Assembly: GCA_030737835.1 (NCBI GenBank)
Contig: CM060854.1
Location: 11,651,272-11,715,271 of the forward strand
Length of the DNA stretch: 64,000 nt
Direction of reading: 5' to 3'
Source of the DNA: Acorus gramineus
Taxonomy: Eukaryota > Streptophyta > Magnoliopsida > Acorales > Acoraceae
Shown here: positions 11,954-23,186 of the stretch, one piece after another
Numbering within the stretch: the first letter of the stretch is position 1
Layout: every line of letters starts with the position of its first letter
Position numbers and translations under genes: made by a program
Notes under the pieces: model-generated
The model's database searches: none
Seen by the model: the letters and a program-made list of their open reading frames with translations, nothing else
Told to the model about the DNA's origin: nothing

Positions 11954-13048
11954 GTGGAAGACCTGGAGAAGATCTTCCTCGATCCGTTCGAACCAAAAAA
12001 GTACTTCCTTATCGGCACCGCGCTGAGCCAGATTGAAAGAGAAAATTTGATCAAACTACTCCATGAACACGTGGACGTGTTTGAGTGGAAGCCGTCAGAA
12101 ATGCCCGGCATTGATCTAAGTATAATTTGTCACCGACTATGCATCTCCCCTACGGTGCGACCCGTCAAGCAACGGCATAGGCGAGTAGCTCCAATTCACG
12201 CCAAAGCCATCAAAGAAGCGGTAGAGAAGCTCCTCGCTGCTGGGTTCATTCGGGAAGTCCGGTACCCCGATTGGTTAGCCAACACGGTGGTAGTACCCAA
12301 GAAGAACGACAAGTGGCGAGTGTGTGTCGACTTCATCGATCTAAACAGCTCTTGTCTGAAGGACAGCTTTCCCCTACCAAAAATAGATCAGCTAGTGGAT
12401 GCCTCCTCGAAAAATGAGTTGATGAGCTTCATGAACGCATATTCAGGATATCATCAAATTTTGATGTACGAACATGACGTGGATAAAACGGCATTCATTA
12501 CCCCGATGGGCACCTACTGTTACAAGGTCATGCCCTTCGGGCTAAAAAATGCGGGGGCAACATATCAGAGGCTCATCACCAAGATGTTTGAGCGACAGAT
12601 TCGCAAGACTGTGGAAGTTTATATAGATGACATGTAGGTAAGAAGTGACAAATGGGGCGACCATCTCGAGCATCTCAGGGCAGCTTTTGAAATTCTCCGG
12701 AACTACCGCATGAAACTTAACGCGGCTAAGTGCTCCTTCGGGGTAGAATCTGGAAAGTTCCTTGGGTTTTTGACCACGCATCGGGGTATAGAAGCCAACC
12801 CCGATCAGATTAAAGCTGTGCTCAAGATGAACCCACCAAGAAACAGAAAGGAAGTTCAGAGGCTGACTGGGAGGTTGGCGGCCCTAAATCGGTTTATCTC
12901 TAAGGCGACTGAGAGAAATCTCCCTTTTTTCAGATTGCTTAGAAAAGCTAAAAAATTCGATTGGACCTCTGAGTGCCAGATGGCTTTTGAAGAACTCAAG
13001 AGGTATCTCTCATCGCCTCCGCTGCTGGTGAAGCCAAACCTAGGATAG
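11954..13048 (+). pseudogene. Reverse transcriptase domain (RVT_1)
   Basis: Copies element RNA into DNA. In one frame the region reads YPDWLANTVVVPKKNDKWR, then RVCVDFIDLN, KDSFPLPKIDQLVD, YSGYHQI, and PFGLKNAGATYQR, ending in the catalytic YIDDM at about 12620-12634. A TAG directly follows YIDDM (12635-12637). The frame resumes with the thumb and connection part (KCSFGVESGKFLGF at about 12730, PPRNRKEVQRLTGRLAALNRF at 12831-12890). A second TAG is at 13046-13048. The catalytic residues are preserved but the frame is broken. Confidence 0.93.
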
Positions 13049-13380
13049 CCGCTGTACCTTTATATGGCGGCCTCTGATCACGCAGTCGGCTCGGCCATCA
13101 TAAAAGAACACGAAGGAATACAGCGGCCAGTCTACTATGTCAGCAAATCCTTGTGCGGACCAGAGTCTAGATACCTGTACCTAGAAAAGGTTGTCTATGC
13201 CCTTCTGATATCATCCCAAAAACTCAGACATTACTTCGTCGCTCACTCGATTAATGTGGTGACCGATTACCCGCTCAAGGTTATTCTTAAGAAGGCCAAC
13301 ATCACTGGATGAATGTTGAAATGGGCGATCGAGCTGTCTCCTTTTGACCTCTAGTACATTCCGAGGAGTGCAGTGAAAGG
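13049..13380 (+). pseudogene. RNase H domain fused to RT
   Basis: Continues in the RT frame: LYMAASDHAVGSAIIKE, PVYYVSKSL, RYLYLEKVVYALL, then QKLRHYFVAHSINVVTD, the standard RT-linked RNase H of Ty3/gypsy elements. The first catalytic Asp position appears as Ser-Asp in AASDHAVG. A TGA at 13310-13312 and a TAG near 13352 break it. Both lie where neighbouring elements would have Arg and Gln codons, so single C-to-T changes are enough. Confidence 0.85.
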
Positions 13381-13451
13381 ACAGGTAATCACGAACATTG
13401 TAGCCGACTTGAACCCACAGCCCGACGAAGTGTTTATGATCAACAACTAGA

Positions 13452-13870
13452 AGGCTGAGGCTGGGCCCACATGGACCCTGAACGTCGATGGAGCATCTAA
13501 CCTAAAAGGCGCGGGAGCAGGACTGGTTTTAAGGAACAGTGACAGACTTTTGTTCAAACATGCCCTGAAATTAGGTTTTTGAGCATCTAACAATGAAGCG
13601 GAGTACAAAGCCCTTGTTGCAGGGTTGGAGCTCGCAATTCACCTCGGTGCCTAGGTCATTGACATCTACAGTGACTCACAGCTGGTAGTGTTTCAGAGCA
13701 CCGGAGAATATGAAACAAGGGACGAACGGATGATTGCATATCAGGAGAAGGTGCAGTTGTTGCTCTCCCGGGTCAGATCGGAAAATATCCATCAGATAGA
13801 GAGAGAACTCAATGTTCAAGCGGATGCCTTAGCTAATCTAGCATCAGCCATCAGCGGAAAGCCGACTAGG
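13452..13870 (+). pseudogene. Second, archaeal-type RNase H (RVT_3)
   Basis: A second RNase H of the RVT_3 type follows the first: LNVDGASNLKGAGAGLVL, then NNEAEYKALVAGLELA, YSDSQLVV, and a C-terminal HIQIERELNVQADALANLAS-like stretch (as read, HQIERELNVQADALANLAS). The D, E and D of the active site are visible. Two in-frame stops fall at about 13581 and 13652. This duplicated RNase H is diagnostic of the Tat lineage of Ty3/gypsy elements and is the main basis for the lineage call. Confidence 0.88.
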
Positions 13871-14099
13871 AGCATTCAAATTGATTATTTAAAGATCCCG
13901 AGCATTGAAAGAGCTGATCAGATCTTAATGGTTGCCTGCGCGGAAGACTCACCCAACTGGATGACGGACATCAAACGGCACCTCTCGGAAGGATTCCTGC
14001 CAGAGAGTAAATTCGAGGCCAGAAAGCTCAAGCAGAGGGCGGCCAGATTTTGGATGTCATCTATGGGAATCCTCTATAAAAGGAGTTTTCAGGGACCTT

Positions 14100-15188
14100 A
14101 CTTAAGATGCGTTGGACCCCATGAGGCGCAACGGGTGCTGAACACGCTCCACTCGGGTTTGTGTGGGGGGCACATCGGATCTCGGTCACTAGCCCTCCGG
14201 GCATTATCAATCGGGTATTTCTGGCCAGCTTAAAAAGAGATTCCGCAGACCTTGTTCGGAAATGCAAAAATTGCCAAAGATTCGGCACACTCATTCACCA
14301 ACCAGCAGCAGACCTTGTTCCACTCAAGAGCCCTTGGCCATTTGCCCAATGGGGACTGGATATTGTCGGACCTATGCCCATGGCATCTCGGCAAAAACGC
14401 TTCCTTCTGATGGCCACCGATTACTTCACCAAATGGGTCGAAGCGATGCATCTGGTGAGAATCAGGGATACTGAGGTTAAGGCCTTCTTGTGGAAAGAGA
14501 TAGTGTGTCGCTTTGGAGTTCCGCACTCCATCATCTCAGATAATGGCAAGCAGTTTGACAGTGCCCGGATAAAGGAGTTCTGCGAAGAATTGAAGATACA
14601 TCACCATTTTTCCACTCCGTGATATCCCCAGAGCAATGGGCAAGCTGAAATCACGAACTGAACTATCCTAGACGGTTTGAAAAAAGGCTAGACAGTGCGA
14701 AAGGGAAATGGGTCGACGAACTTCCTTCTGTCCTCTGGTCCTACCGGACCACCACGAAGGTCTACGAGAGACCCCCTTCTCATTAGCATTCAATTGAAGC
14801 CGTTCTGCCAGTCGAGACCTACCTACCCACCCACTGAACACAGGACTTTGATCAAGCAGGGAATGACAGTCAGATGATGCAAGACTTAGAACGCTGAGAT
14901 GAAAGGAGGGAGATCGCAGCAATAAGGACGGTGGATTATCAAAACCAAATATCTCGATATTACAATCGACGAGTTTCAAGCAGATGTTTCTGAGCTGGCG
15001 ATCTTGTCCTCAGAGAAGTCTTCCCATAAACCAAGAACAAGAAGGATGGCAAACTCGGACCGAACTGGAAGGGCCCTTTGAAAGTCACGAAGGCCGTACC
15101 AAATGGAGCCTATCATTTAGAAACTATGGATAGGACGGAGATTCCCCGACCCTGGAATGTAATCCATCTCAAGAAATATTATTATTAA
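14100..15188 (+). pseudogene. Integrase domain with HHCC zinc finger and DDE core
   Basis: Inserts element DNA into the host genome. The zinc finger has the two His in LHSGLCGGHIG (about 14148-14175) and CKNC at about 14262. The core has WGLDIVGP at 14350, ISDNGKQF at 14533 and NGQAE at 14635, the D, D and E of the active site. A one-base frameshift near 14230 and stops near 14622 and 14660 break it, with further frame changes after that. The C-terminal part (WKGPLKVTKAVPNGAYHL, ending in HLKKYYY) resumes at about 15065 and ends with TAA at 15186-15188, the original end of pol. Confidence 0.9.
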
Positions 15189-15243
15189 AGGAGAAGTGCT
15201 TTCCCTTTCTTAGTCTTCTATGTGAAATGAATAACGCAACAAA

Positions 15244-16095
15244 ACGAAGCCGCGCTCAACGGGCTGAAACTAGTCGGGGGTCGCTCTTTGCACTCAACTC
15301 AGTTCAGCTATAGCAGCCGCGCACTAGCCAATACGGCACAACGAAGCCGCGCTCAACGGGCTGAAACTAGTCGGGTCGCTCTTTGCACTCGACTCAGTTC
15401 AGCCCTAGCAGCCACGCACTAGCCAATACGGCACAACGAAGCCGTGCTCAACGGGCTGAAACTAGTCGGGTCGCTCTTTGCACTCGACTCAGTTCAGCCC
15501 TAGCAGCCGCGCACTAGCCAATACGGCACAACGAAGCCGCGCTCAACGGGCTGATACTAGTCGGGGTTGCTCTTTGCACTCGACTCAGTTCAGCCCTAGC
15601 AGCCACGCACTAGCCAATACGGCACAACGAAGCCGCGCTCAACGGGCTGAAACTAGTCGGGGTCGCTCTTTGCACTCGACTCAGTTCAGCCCTAGCAGTC
15701 GCGCACTAGCCAATACGGCACAACGAAGCCGCGCTCAACGGCTGAAACTAGTCAGGGTCACTCTTTGCACTTGACTCAGTTCATCCCTAGTAGCCGTGCA
15801 CTAGCCAATACGGCACGATGAAGCTACGCTCAACAGGCTGAAACTAGTCGGGGTTGCTCTTTGCACTCGACTCAGTTCAGCCCTAGCAGCCGCGCACTAG
15901 CCAATACGGCACAATGAAGCCACGCTCAACTGGCTGTTACTAGTGAGGGTCGCTCTTTGCACTCGACTTAGTTCATCCCTAGCAGCTGCGCACTAGCCAG
16001 TACGGCACAACGAAGCCGCGCTTAGCGGACTGAAATTAGAATGAGTCGCTCTTTGTACTCGACTCAATTCAGCCCTAGCAGTCGCACACTAATCA
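15244..16095. repeat. Tandem array, about nine copies of a 95-97 bp unit
   Basis: Units begin with ACGAAGCCGCGCTCAACGGG near 15244, 15341, 15436, 15531, 15627, 15723, about 15818, about 15913 and 16009. Each then carries CTGAAACTAGTCGGG, GCTCTTTGCACTCGACTCAG and CGCACTAGCCAATACGGCAC. Central units are the most alike and the outer ones diverge, especially the last. The array lies between the end of pol and the antisense gene. Tat/Ogre elements are known to carry hypervariable tandem repeats in this position. Confidence 0.93.
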
Positions 16096-17460
16096 AATAA
16101 CACAAAGGAGGGAAGAGAGAGGGTATCAAGGAGATGTACAGGGCGCATCTAAGAATATGCTGGCCTCAAACAGTTCATCCCCCCTGTCATTAAACTACGT
16201 CGACATCACAAAACAAGCGTGCAAAAGGAAAAAATAGCAACAAGACACATCCAAATCACAAGCAAAAATCAAATTGAACTGTCTAGATTCATTCACCACA
16301 CAATAAATTGGCATCTACGCCATTTAACCATGGAGTCGTAAGTACAAAATGCAAAAATAACGAAAGTAGTCAATGAAGCATCAATTTGGCTTTTATCCCG
16401 TGGCGCGTCTTGAAGGAGCTCATCGGATCAAGGGAATAGAATCTTCCTCAGCATCGTCTTCATCTTCGACCCTACTAGCCAATGTCACCAGATCTTCATT
16501 AATTTGAACCACGGTTTCAGTTGCACTCGCCCTAGTAGGAAGCGCTTCCAACTTCATGACATTCCCGCAAGGCTCACTCTTTAGTCCTACGATGTTGGCA
16601 ACTACCAACTTCATAATAGCAGAGTTATCTAGATGGCCAGGAGAAGGAAACTCGTCGACATCAATAATATCGGACAAGGTACAACCAAGGAAACTGGTTA
16701 CCTGACCAGGCAAGTCCATAGGTTCAGAAGAAGGTGGTAGATTTGGCCGATCGCTATGATCCTCCGATTCGAGAAGCTGAGGTCCGAGCACCTGGGGGAC
16801 TTGTTCTGGACTCGGTTCGGGCAACCCATCACGGCAGTCGTAGAATCCCTTGCGGTAACCTCTATCATAAGTAGCTGAAATGGCCTCTTCCGACTTCTAT
16901 TCAATCAGGCCCAGTCGGTCCTGTACCTTTTCAAGGACTTGGATTTCAAAATCCAGCTCTCTCTCTCTTCTGCTGTTCGGCCTCAGATGCTATGCGAGAC
17001 CGATCAGCTCTTTCCTTCTCTAGCACCAGGGACATTTCAAGAAGGTCCTTCTTGAACTTTTCAACCACCTGGAAGTACTCTTGGGTGATACTCAATGCAA
17101 TCTCGGCTTTCTCCCGAGCTTCCCGCTCCCCCTCACGGGCACGATGTGCCCAAGCAACATCACTGATAACTTGATCAAATCTTCGACCCACCATGCTCGA
17201 ATAAATGCCGTGCTCTTTCAGGATAAGCAGAACATAAGAATGGAGAATAACAGGGCAAAATGCAACTATCAGCGGCCCGATTCACATCAAAATACAAGGT
17301 ACCTGGTAGGCCATGTTCTGCAGGACAGAACCTGTCTCGAAAACGGACATGTCACTCGCCATAGCCTTATGCTTCTCCAGGATCACGGATCGGATCAAAC
17401 CGACTGCCACTTCTCGATCCTTCAGGCCGGAATCGGAAACATGAATCGAGCGGGACAGGG

Positions 17461-20400
17461 TGTCACGCCCCAGGGCGGCCAACCCAGGGACGCGGCAAGT
17501 GTATATATATCAAATCAGAAGCCTACACAGGAGGTCAATAATATATATCATACACAGACAACTAGAATGACACACATGCAACAAAAGGGACTGACATGAT
17601 ATATACACCAAATGCGGAAGCAAAAGACTGAATCTGTGAATAAACATTCTACAGACTCGATACACAATCATACGTCCTGTGAGAGCCAATATAAACAATA
17701 TACAACTGAACATATACCAACACGTGCCAAGCACGGAAATACAATACATACAACTGAGATAAGGGATGCTGATAGCCTCTGGTACTCGCGGACGTAGCGC
17801 TGCTCCGCTACTGAAGAAATCCCTCGGAAAGCTCCAACTGCTGCTCCGGCTCTAGCTCAGGCTCAGTGACCACTGGGGAAAAACATGTGCGAGGGGTGAG
17901 CCACACGCTCAGTGAACAGCACAACCCACGCAACACAGACAATATTTACCAATATTCCATTATTTTATCCAGCCATCAATACATAACAACATAATCCAGT
18001 GGTTCGTACTTCGCCGAACCACCACACCCTCACCCTCACCCATCAATGGGTGACATAGGCTATTGGGACTGATAATCATCTATTCACAAATCCAGTAGGT
18101 CGCTCATCGCCAACCCACTACACCCTCACCCTCACCCATCAATGGGTGACATAGGATTTTGGGACTGACTAGGCTGTTGGTCACCCTTGGTCCACCGATA
18201 GTCTCTCCCTCCACTCCGTAGGCCGCCTGGTCTACTCCCACATTCAGCACAGTCCGTCACCTCATCAGGAGGTGCCTACTAATGGGAGCCCTCTGTCAGG
18301 AAGGCCCTGTCTAACGCTGAGGGTAGCCTCTACCGAATCCAACGCAGGGAAACAGAACAGCCTATCCATACGCATATGATCCACTCGGATCCGCCAACTA
18401 CATATCATTACAACTCAAATGTCATGAATTCCTCTGAATTCAACCAGGTGCATCATCAAGATGCGGGAACATGTACAAAAATCAGTAAGGCTGGAATATC
18501 ATTGGGGAAAGAAACTCGGAAGGGCGGCGTGAGTTCCCGTTATAGGGTACCCCGACAACCAAACAAGGAACACGGAGTACCCTAACCCGGGTCTCACCGC
18601 TGTCCTTGCAAGGCCCCTCCCCTACAATATCTACCAACTATACTAATAATTATACCAATCATACAATCATTACATATAATATTATTGGGACTAGAACCTT
18701 GGGAGGGCAGCCCGAGGTCCCGATACAGGACATCCCGACAACCAAACAAGGAACACGGAGTACCCTAACACGGGTCTCAGCGTTGACCTCGCAAGGCTCC
18801 TCCCTATAATATTATCCTAAGGCATGCGATCTAACAGATACCAGCATTCAATTTAATAAATAAACTAGTAGGACGCATGCATAGGTCGGGGTTTCCTAGC
18901 ATGAAAACCAGGGGACATGCTGCATGGCTCATACGCATATCCTAAGGGTGTAAGTCCCTAACATGCAAGGACTAGGGTAGCATGCATTCTACACATCATT
19001 CACACAAGCATGGATTACATATTATTTGCAGGTAATATTTATCCATGTCGCCCCAGGAGAGGTCGGTATACGCCCAAGTGCGTATAACGCCTCTCTACTG
19101 GGTTGGATTGTCCCACTCACCGGAATCGGGGTCGTCGCGCGACTGTCCGTCTAGATCTGCAAGACAGACAATCAATATTGTGAGTTAAAATCCATAAATA
19201 CTACAAAATACATAAACCCACAATTAAACTCCCAACACTCGGGCAAACGTGCATACGACCCGCACGCACGCTAGCCCGAGCACTCCGACAACCCCCCGCA
19301 CGGCCGGCCACCACCCGCACGGCCACCCGACCGCCCGGACGCGCCGCCGCGCCTCAGCCCGCGCACTCCGCGCACCGCCCGGGGCCCCACGCGTCCACCG
19401 AGCCCAGCCGCGGCAGCCCGCACGCGCCCCGCACGCCGTGTGCACGCTCCACGCCCCGCGCGCGCCCCGCGCGCACCTCCGCCGCTCCGCCGCGCCCCGC
19501 GCACGCCTCGCGCACGGCTCCTCGCCCCGCGCCTCCGTCGCGCGCGCCCCAGCACCCAAGCGCTCCGCTCAGCACCTCCACCAGCACCTCCGCGCGCACC
19601 TCGCGCGTCCAGCACCTCCGCCAGCACCTCCGCGCGCACCTCGCGCGTCCAGCACCTCGGCCAGCACCTCCGCGCGCGCCCAGACCAGCGCCCAGACCAG
19701 CTCGCCATCAGCCCCTCGCGCACAGCACCACCCGAGCAGCTGGCACGCCTCGCACCGCCGCGACCAGCTCCCCCGAGCGCACGCCCGCGCGCACGCTCGC
19801 GCGTACGCACGCCCAGCCGGCTCCTGCTCGTTGCCTGTGCAGCCTGAGGCCCCCAGCCCATCCAGCGCGCCCAGCACGACTAGCCCCACGCACCAGACCC
19901 GCGCACACTCCGCGCACACGCCGCGCGCACGCACACCCGCGCACGCACGCGCGCATGCCCGCGCGCGGCCGGCCTGCGCGCTGCCTGGCCGCTGCCGCTG
20001 CTCCCTGCTGCCCGGGACAGTCCCCAGCCTGCCGAGCGCCTCCAACCACCCCTCCCACTGCCCCGACCACCTCCAACCACCTCCGACCACCCTCCGACGA
20101 CCCCCACCGCCACCAACCACCTCCCAAGCACAAAACCCTCCCCTAGCAATCATCTAGACGAGAAATAAGAGGGAAAGGAGGCTTACCGAGGGGAGGAGGA
20201 GGTGTCCGGTGGATCTCCACGCGCCGAAACCCTTCCCACAAGCCTTCTCACGACCCGATCTATCACGGCCCTCGGTTTGGCTCGAAACAGAGGAGAGAGA
20301 GGGGAGGTCGGGGAGGCTAGGATCGTCGGAATTCGGATTTGAAGACACCGGAGCGTAGATCGGGACCCGATCTACACTTCCCGTGCTTTAGGTTTTCGAT

Positions 20401-20773
20401 TTTGAGGGGTGGAGGGGGCTCAAACGGAAGAAAAACGGAGAAGGGGAGAGAGAGAGGCTAGTCGGGAAGATGATGAATAGTGACGAGATATTTTTGATTC
20501 CTTTTAAGTAGAGCGCGACTTAAAAACCCGGATACGCCCCGGAACTGGAAAATTTTTGCAAACGATTCTGAAATTCGATGAAATTTTCAGGAGAGGTCTA
20601 AAATGGCGCCAGGACACCAAATATGCAGTTAGATTTCCAATCGGAGTCCTCTAGCTCAGACGATAGCTAACAGTCTGAAATTATGCGGTTCCGACCAAAA
20701 ACCCTAAAAATTTTTAAAACTGCCAGGACGCTCTAACGGTTACCAGCAGGCTAAAAGTGACACAAATATAACA
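17461..20773 (-). mobile_element. Solo LTR of 3.3 kb, nested in the Tat element
   Basis: TG...CA sequence of 3313 bp flanked by a perfect 5-bp duplication, CAGGG at 17456-17460 and 20774-20778. No internal retroelement genes and no second copy of its ends, so it is read as a solo LTR left by unequal recombination. Sense is taken as minus because that strand has a splice-like donor (CTCGGTAAGCC near 20187), an acceptor (CTTGCAG near 19155), and a 3' end GGGGCGTGACA. Internal direct repeats occur at 17996-18075/18100-18171 and 18508-18631/18697-18812. Its length and GGGGCGTGACA end recall the long LTRs of Tekay/Del chromoviruses, but this lineage call is tentative. Pieces of the same family lie at 38775-38838, 40163-40794 and 43095-44725. 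Confidence 0.82.
19224..20150. repeat. C-rich, CpG-dense tract within the solo LTR
   Basis: About 0.9 kb dominated by C and G with a strong excess of C on the plus strand, many GCGC and CGCGCG steps and short local repeats around AGCACCTCCGCGCGCACCTC (19573-19672). Long open frames occur on both strands, but they come from the base composition and lack normal starts and homology. On the LTR's sense strand the tract falls between the splice-like donor and acceptor, so it would be intronic. The same G-rich tract is at 43440-44230 in the other copy. Confidence 0.8.
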
Positions 20774-22373
20774 CAGGGCCCGAGGAGTAGGAACAAACGG
20801 CCGGGCCTCCGGTTCCCGAAGAGTAACCGGTGAGGAAGATAACATGGTGGCCGGGACAACCCCTTTCCCCTTGCCCAAGGAGACATCGGAAGACGGCGGC
20901 GGTAGCTGAGGGGATGAAGAAGAATGTCCATCTATGGCCGGCCTGTTTCTTTTGGAAGGGGTGCTCAAGGAAGGTTTCATCGGCTTGGAGCACAGCAAGT
21001 CGAGCCATCTTCTCCTTCTCACTAGAAGGAGTGGTGCTCTTCTACATCGATCCAGCGACCCGCGTTTCCACGGACTTCGGATCAGTAGGAGGTACCGCAA
21101 CCCTTCTCTCCTTCTCGCCAGGAGTTGTGGCTGCCCTCCTAGCAGAATTGTGCCCCAGTTTCTCTCCGAACCTGAGGTCGGCCAAGGACGCAGAGGGTCT
21201 GGTCACCCCCTCCTTCTCGGTATAGTAGGGGCTATTCTTCGCAAGGAGCTTGAGTCGGATTCCCCCCCAGGCTTAGGGCTGCCCTTAGAACCCCTTTGTA
21301 GCCGCAAACCGTGTCGGGCTCCACTAGATGAGCTCTCAGTCGCCATAGGATCGCCAAAGCCTAATTGAAAGATGGGCTCCAAGTCTTCCTCGGAGCGCCT
21401 TCGCCCTCGGGAAGTCGGCCGGCGTCAGTCACAAGTGGTCCCGATTCGACGATAGGGGAAGAGGGAGCCGCTACAATGTCGCGAAAGCGAGGACCAAGGC
21501 GACGACAGCTGCTTGGGTTGGGATTATCCCAACCAAGAATCCGGAAGAAGGCCCGGTCGCTCCTTTTGAAAGCAGCTTTGATGTGCTCTAGTCTCACCAA
21601 ATCCTTGGACAGATGCGAATTTGCAACAGAAGCTAAACCAGAACGGAAAATAAGTTTAGTAAGGCAAAAATACAAAGTTATTCATGAACGAACCAAATAA
21701 CACAGCCCGACCTAGAGAGTCTATCAAGCTGATCCGGGGGACTCTCCATATATCTTCGGGAGCGCCACCGAACTCCCAGTTGCCAGACAGAATAATCAGC
21801 TTACTCTCTGACCAACCCTTATCGGAATTCGGCAGGTCATCTATCAATTTCTCTTTAAAATTCCTAGCCCTGAAGTGACAACCCTTACCGGATTTCCTAA
21901 GCTCATAAGTATACATGATTTCGGAGATGCCTAAATCTAAGTTAAGCTCCCGATTTAGCGACACATAGCACATCAAAACCCTGAAAAAGTTGGGGTTGCA
22001 TTGTGTTGGGTGGAGATCGAAAGTCGACAAGAACTTCCTCATGAGTGGAGGAAACGGCACCGTTAGGGCACCCCTAGCTATGTGGGAAGGATACACGTAC
22101 ATACACGAGTGGTTCATGCTATCTAGGGGAATAGGAAATGAGTCAAAGTCTGACCACGCCATGCCTACCGACTCGGATTTTAAACATGCTCCTAAGGCCA
22201 TGTAGGGATTTAGCGATTGACGTTCTCATAATGGAAAGGCAAATAAAGAAGAAAGATAGAATAAAGGATCCTTCATAAAAAATGAAGAATCAACCTATCA
22301 GGAGAGAGAAAGAACGATACCTTGATTCGAAGGTGAAGGGCTCAGTTACCTCTTCGTCCGGATGGTGGATCCC

Positions 22374-22382
22374 TATTTAAAA
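22374..22382 (-). promoter_or_regulatory. Possible TATA box of antisense gene 2
   Basis: On the minus strand the sequence reads CTGACGTCTTTTAAATAGGG: a TGACGTC element followed by TTTAAATAG. It lies about 170 bp upstream of the ATG at 22201. The arrangement fits a promoter used independently of the LTR. This is inference from motif and position only. Confidence 0.4.
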
Positions 22383-23186
22383 GACGTCAGCCGCGTCGTA
22401 GAAACGGCGCACCCTTTCGGTTACCCGAGATACGACGGTTGGCGCCTCGGGAAGGAGAAACGGCAACCCTAATCATGAGATCGATTTCAAAATGCATTAA
22501 ATATCCCGCTCAAGCGCCACATGTAAAAAAGCTCACAGGCCTCTGACACCAGAAGATACGAAGAATCGTGAGGACCAGACCCTGCAGGACGACGTTCAGC
22601 CTGATGAGCTAGACAATCAAACGGCTGCGATTTTCACTAACCTGCCAACTCAACATTGAAAAGTGTGACATTTAGAAGCCGGCCCAAAATAAAATAAAGT
22701 CGACAATGCCCGACCAGGAGCGGGCGAACTCACTTTAAGCCTGACTTGACAACTCTGATCTATTCGAAAAACAACCTGCAGGGTTAAGGTACACAAGAAA
22801 GAAGAGTGCAGGGACGAGGCACAACAATGCGAGCCAAATCTATGGCAAGAATACAATCGTATACGATAAGCGTAAACATTCGACATAGGAGAAAGTGTTA
22901 AGTACAAAGTCACAATAAAGAGACAAACTGTACGCGGGACGCAGCTCGGAAAAACTTTTACAATAATAAAAATAAAAGTTAGATTGAAGCATTTGTTGGA
23001 ACGGGAACGGAGAGGCGCAAGGAAGCATGTAGTGGCATCTTCTCACTGACGAGGGAGAGAAGGAGACGGGTCAGACCGAGAAGAGGCGCTCAGAGCATCC
23101 TCCGCAAAGCAGCCATAACGTCTCTCATAAAGAGAGAGATCGTACACATCTTTCAACTTAACCAAGGAGGGAAAGGCTTCACAGCC

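Larger units (their letters stand above)
16420..22201 (-). pseudogene. Antisense gene 2 of the Tat element (Transposase_28-like), split by a solo LTR
   Basis: Minus-strand gene starting with an ATG at 22199-22201. The first part (22201 to about 21690) reads PFPPLMRKFLSTFDLHPTQ, then FFRVLMCYVSLNRELNLDLG and KGWSESKLIILSGNWEFG, resembling the plant putative gypsy-type transposon family (Pfam Transposase_28). A likely intron ends with TTTAG before 21650, and the next segment is 21640-21361. The coiled-coil part lies beyond the insertion at 17194-16946 (REGEREAREKAEIALSITQE and following heptads). An acidic C-terminal part at about 16820-16420 ends SIPLIR. The 3.3-kb LTR at 17461-20773 separates the halves. 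The function is unknown. Antisense genes at this place are known in Grande and Retand. A paralogue lies at 23187-24545. Confidence 0.72.

Noticed and set aside
15478-15774. Repetitive plus-strand frame (HSTQFSPSS and ANTAQRSRAQ repeats)
   Set aside because: It is simply a translation of the tandem array whose unit length happens to stay open for three units. Neighbouring units are out of frame.
19249-20157. Long open frames on both strands (up to 302 codons) with Ala, Pro, Arg and His runs
   Set aside because: They arise from the extreme GC content, overlap each other on both strands, lack homology, and fall in what looks like an intron of the LTR.
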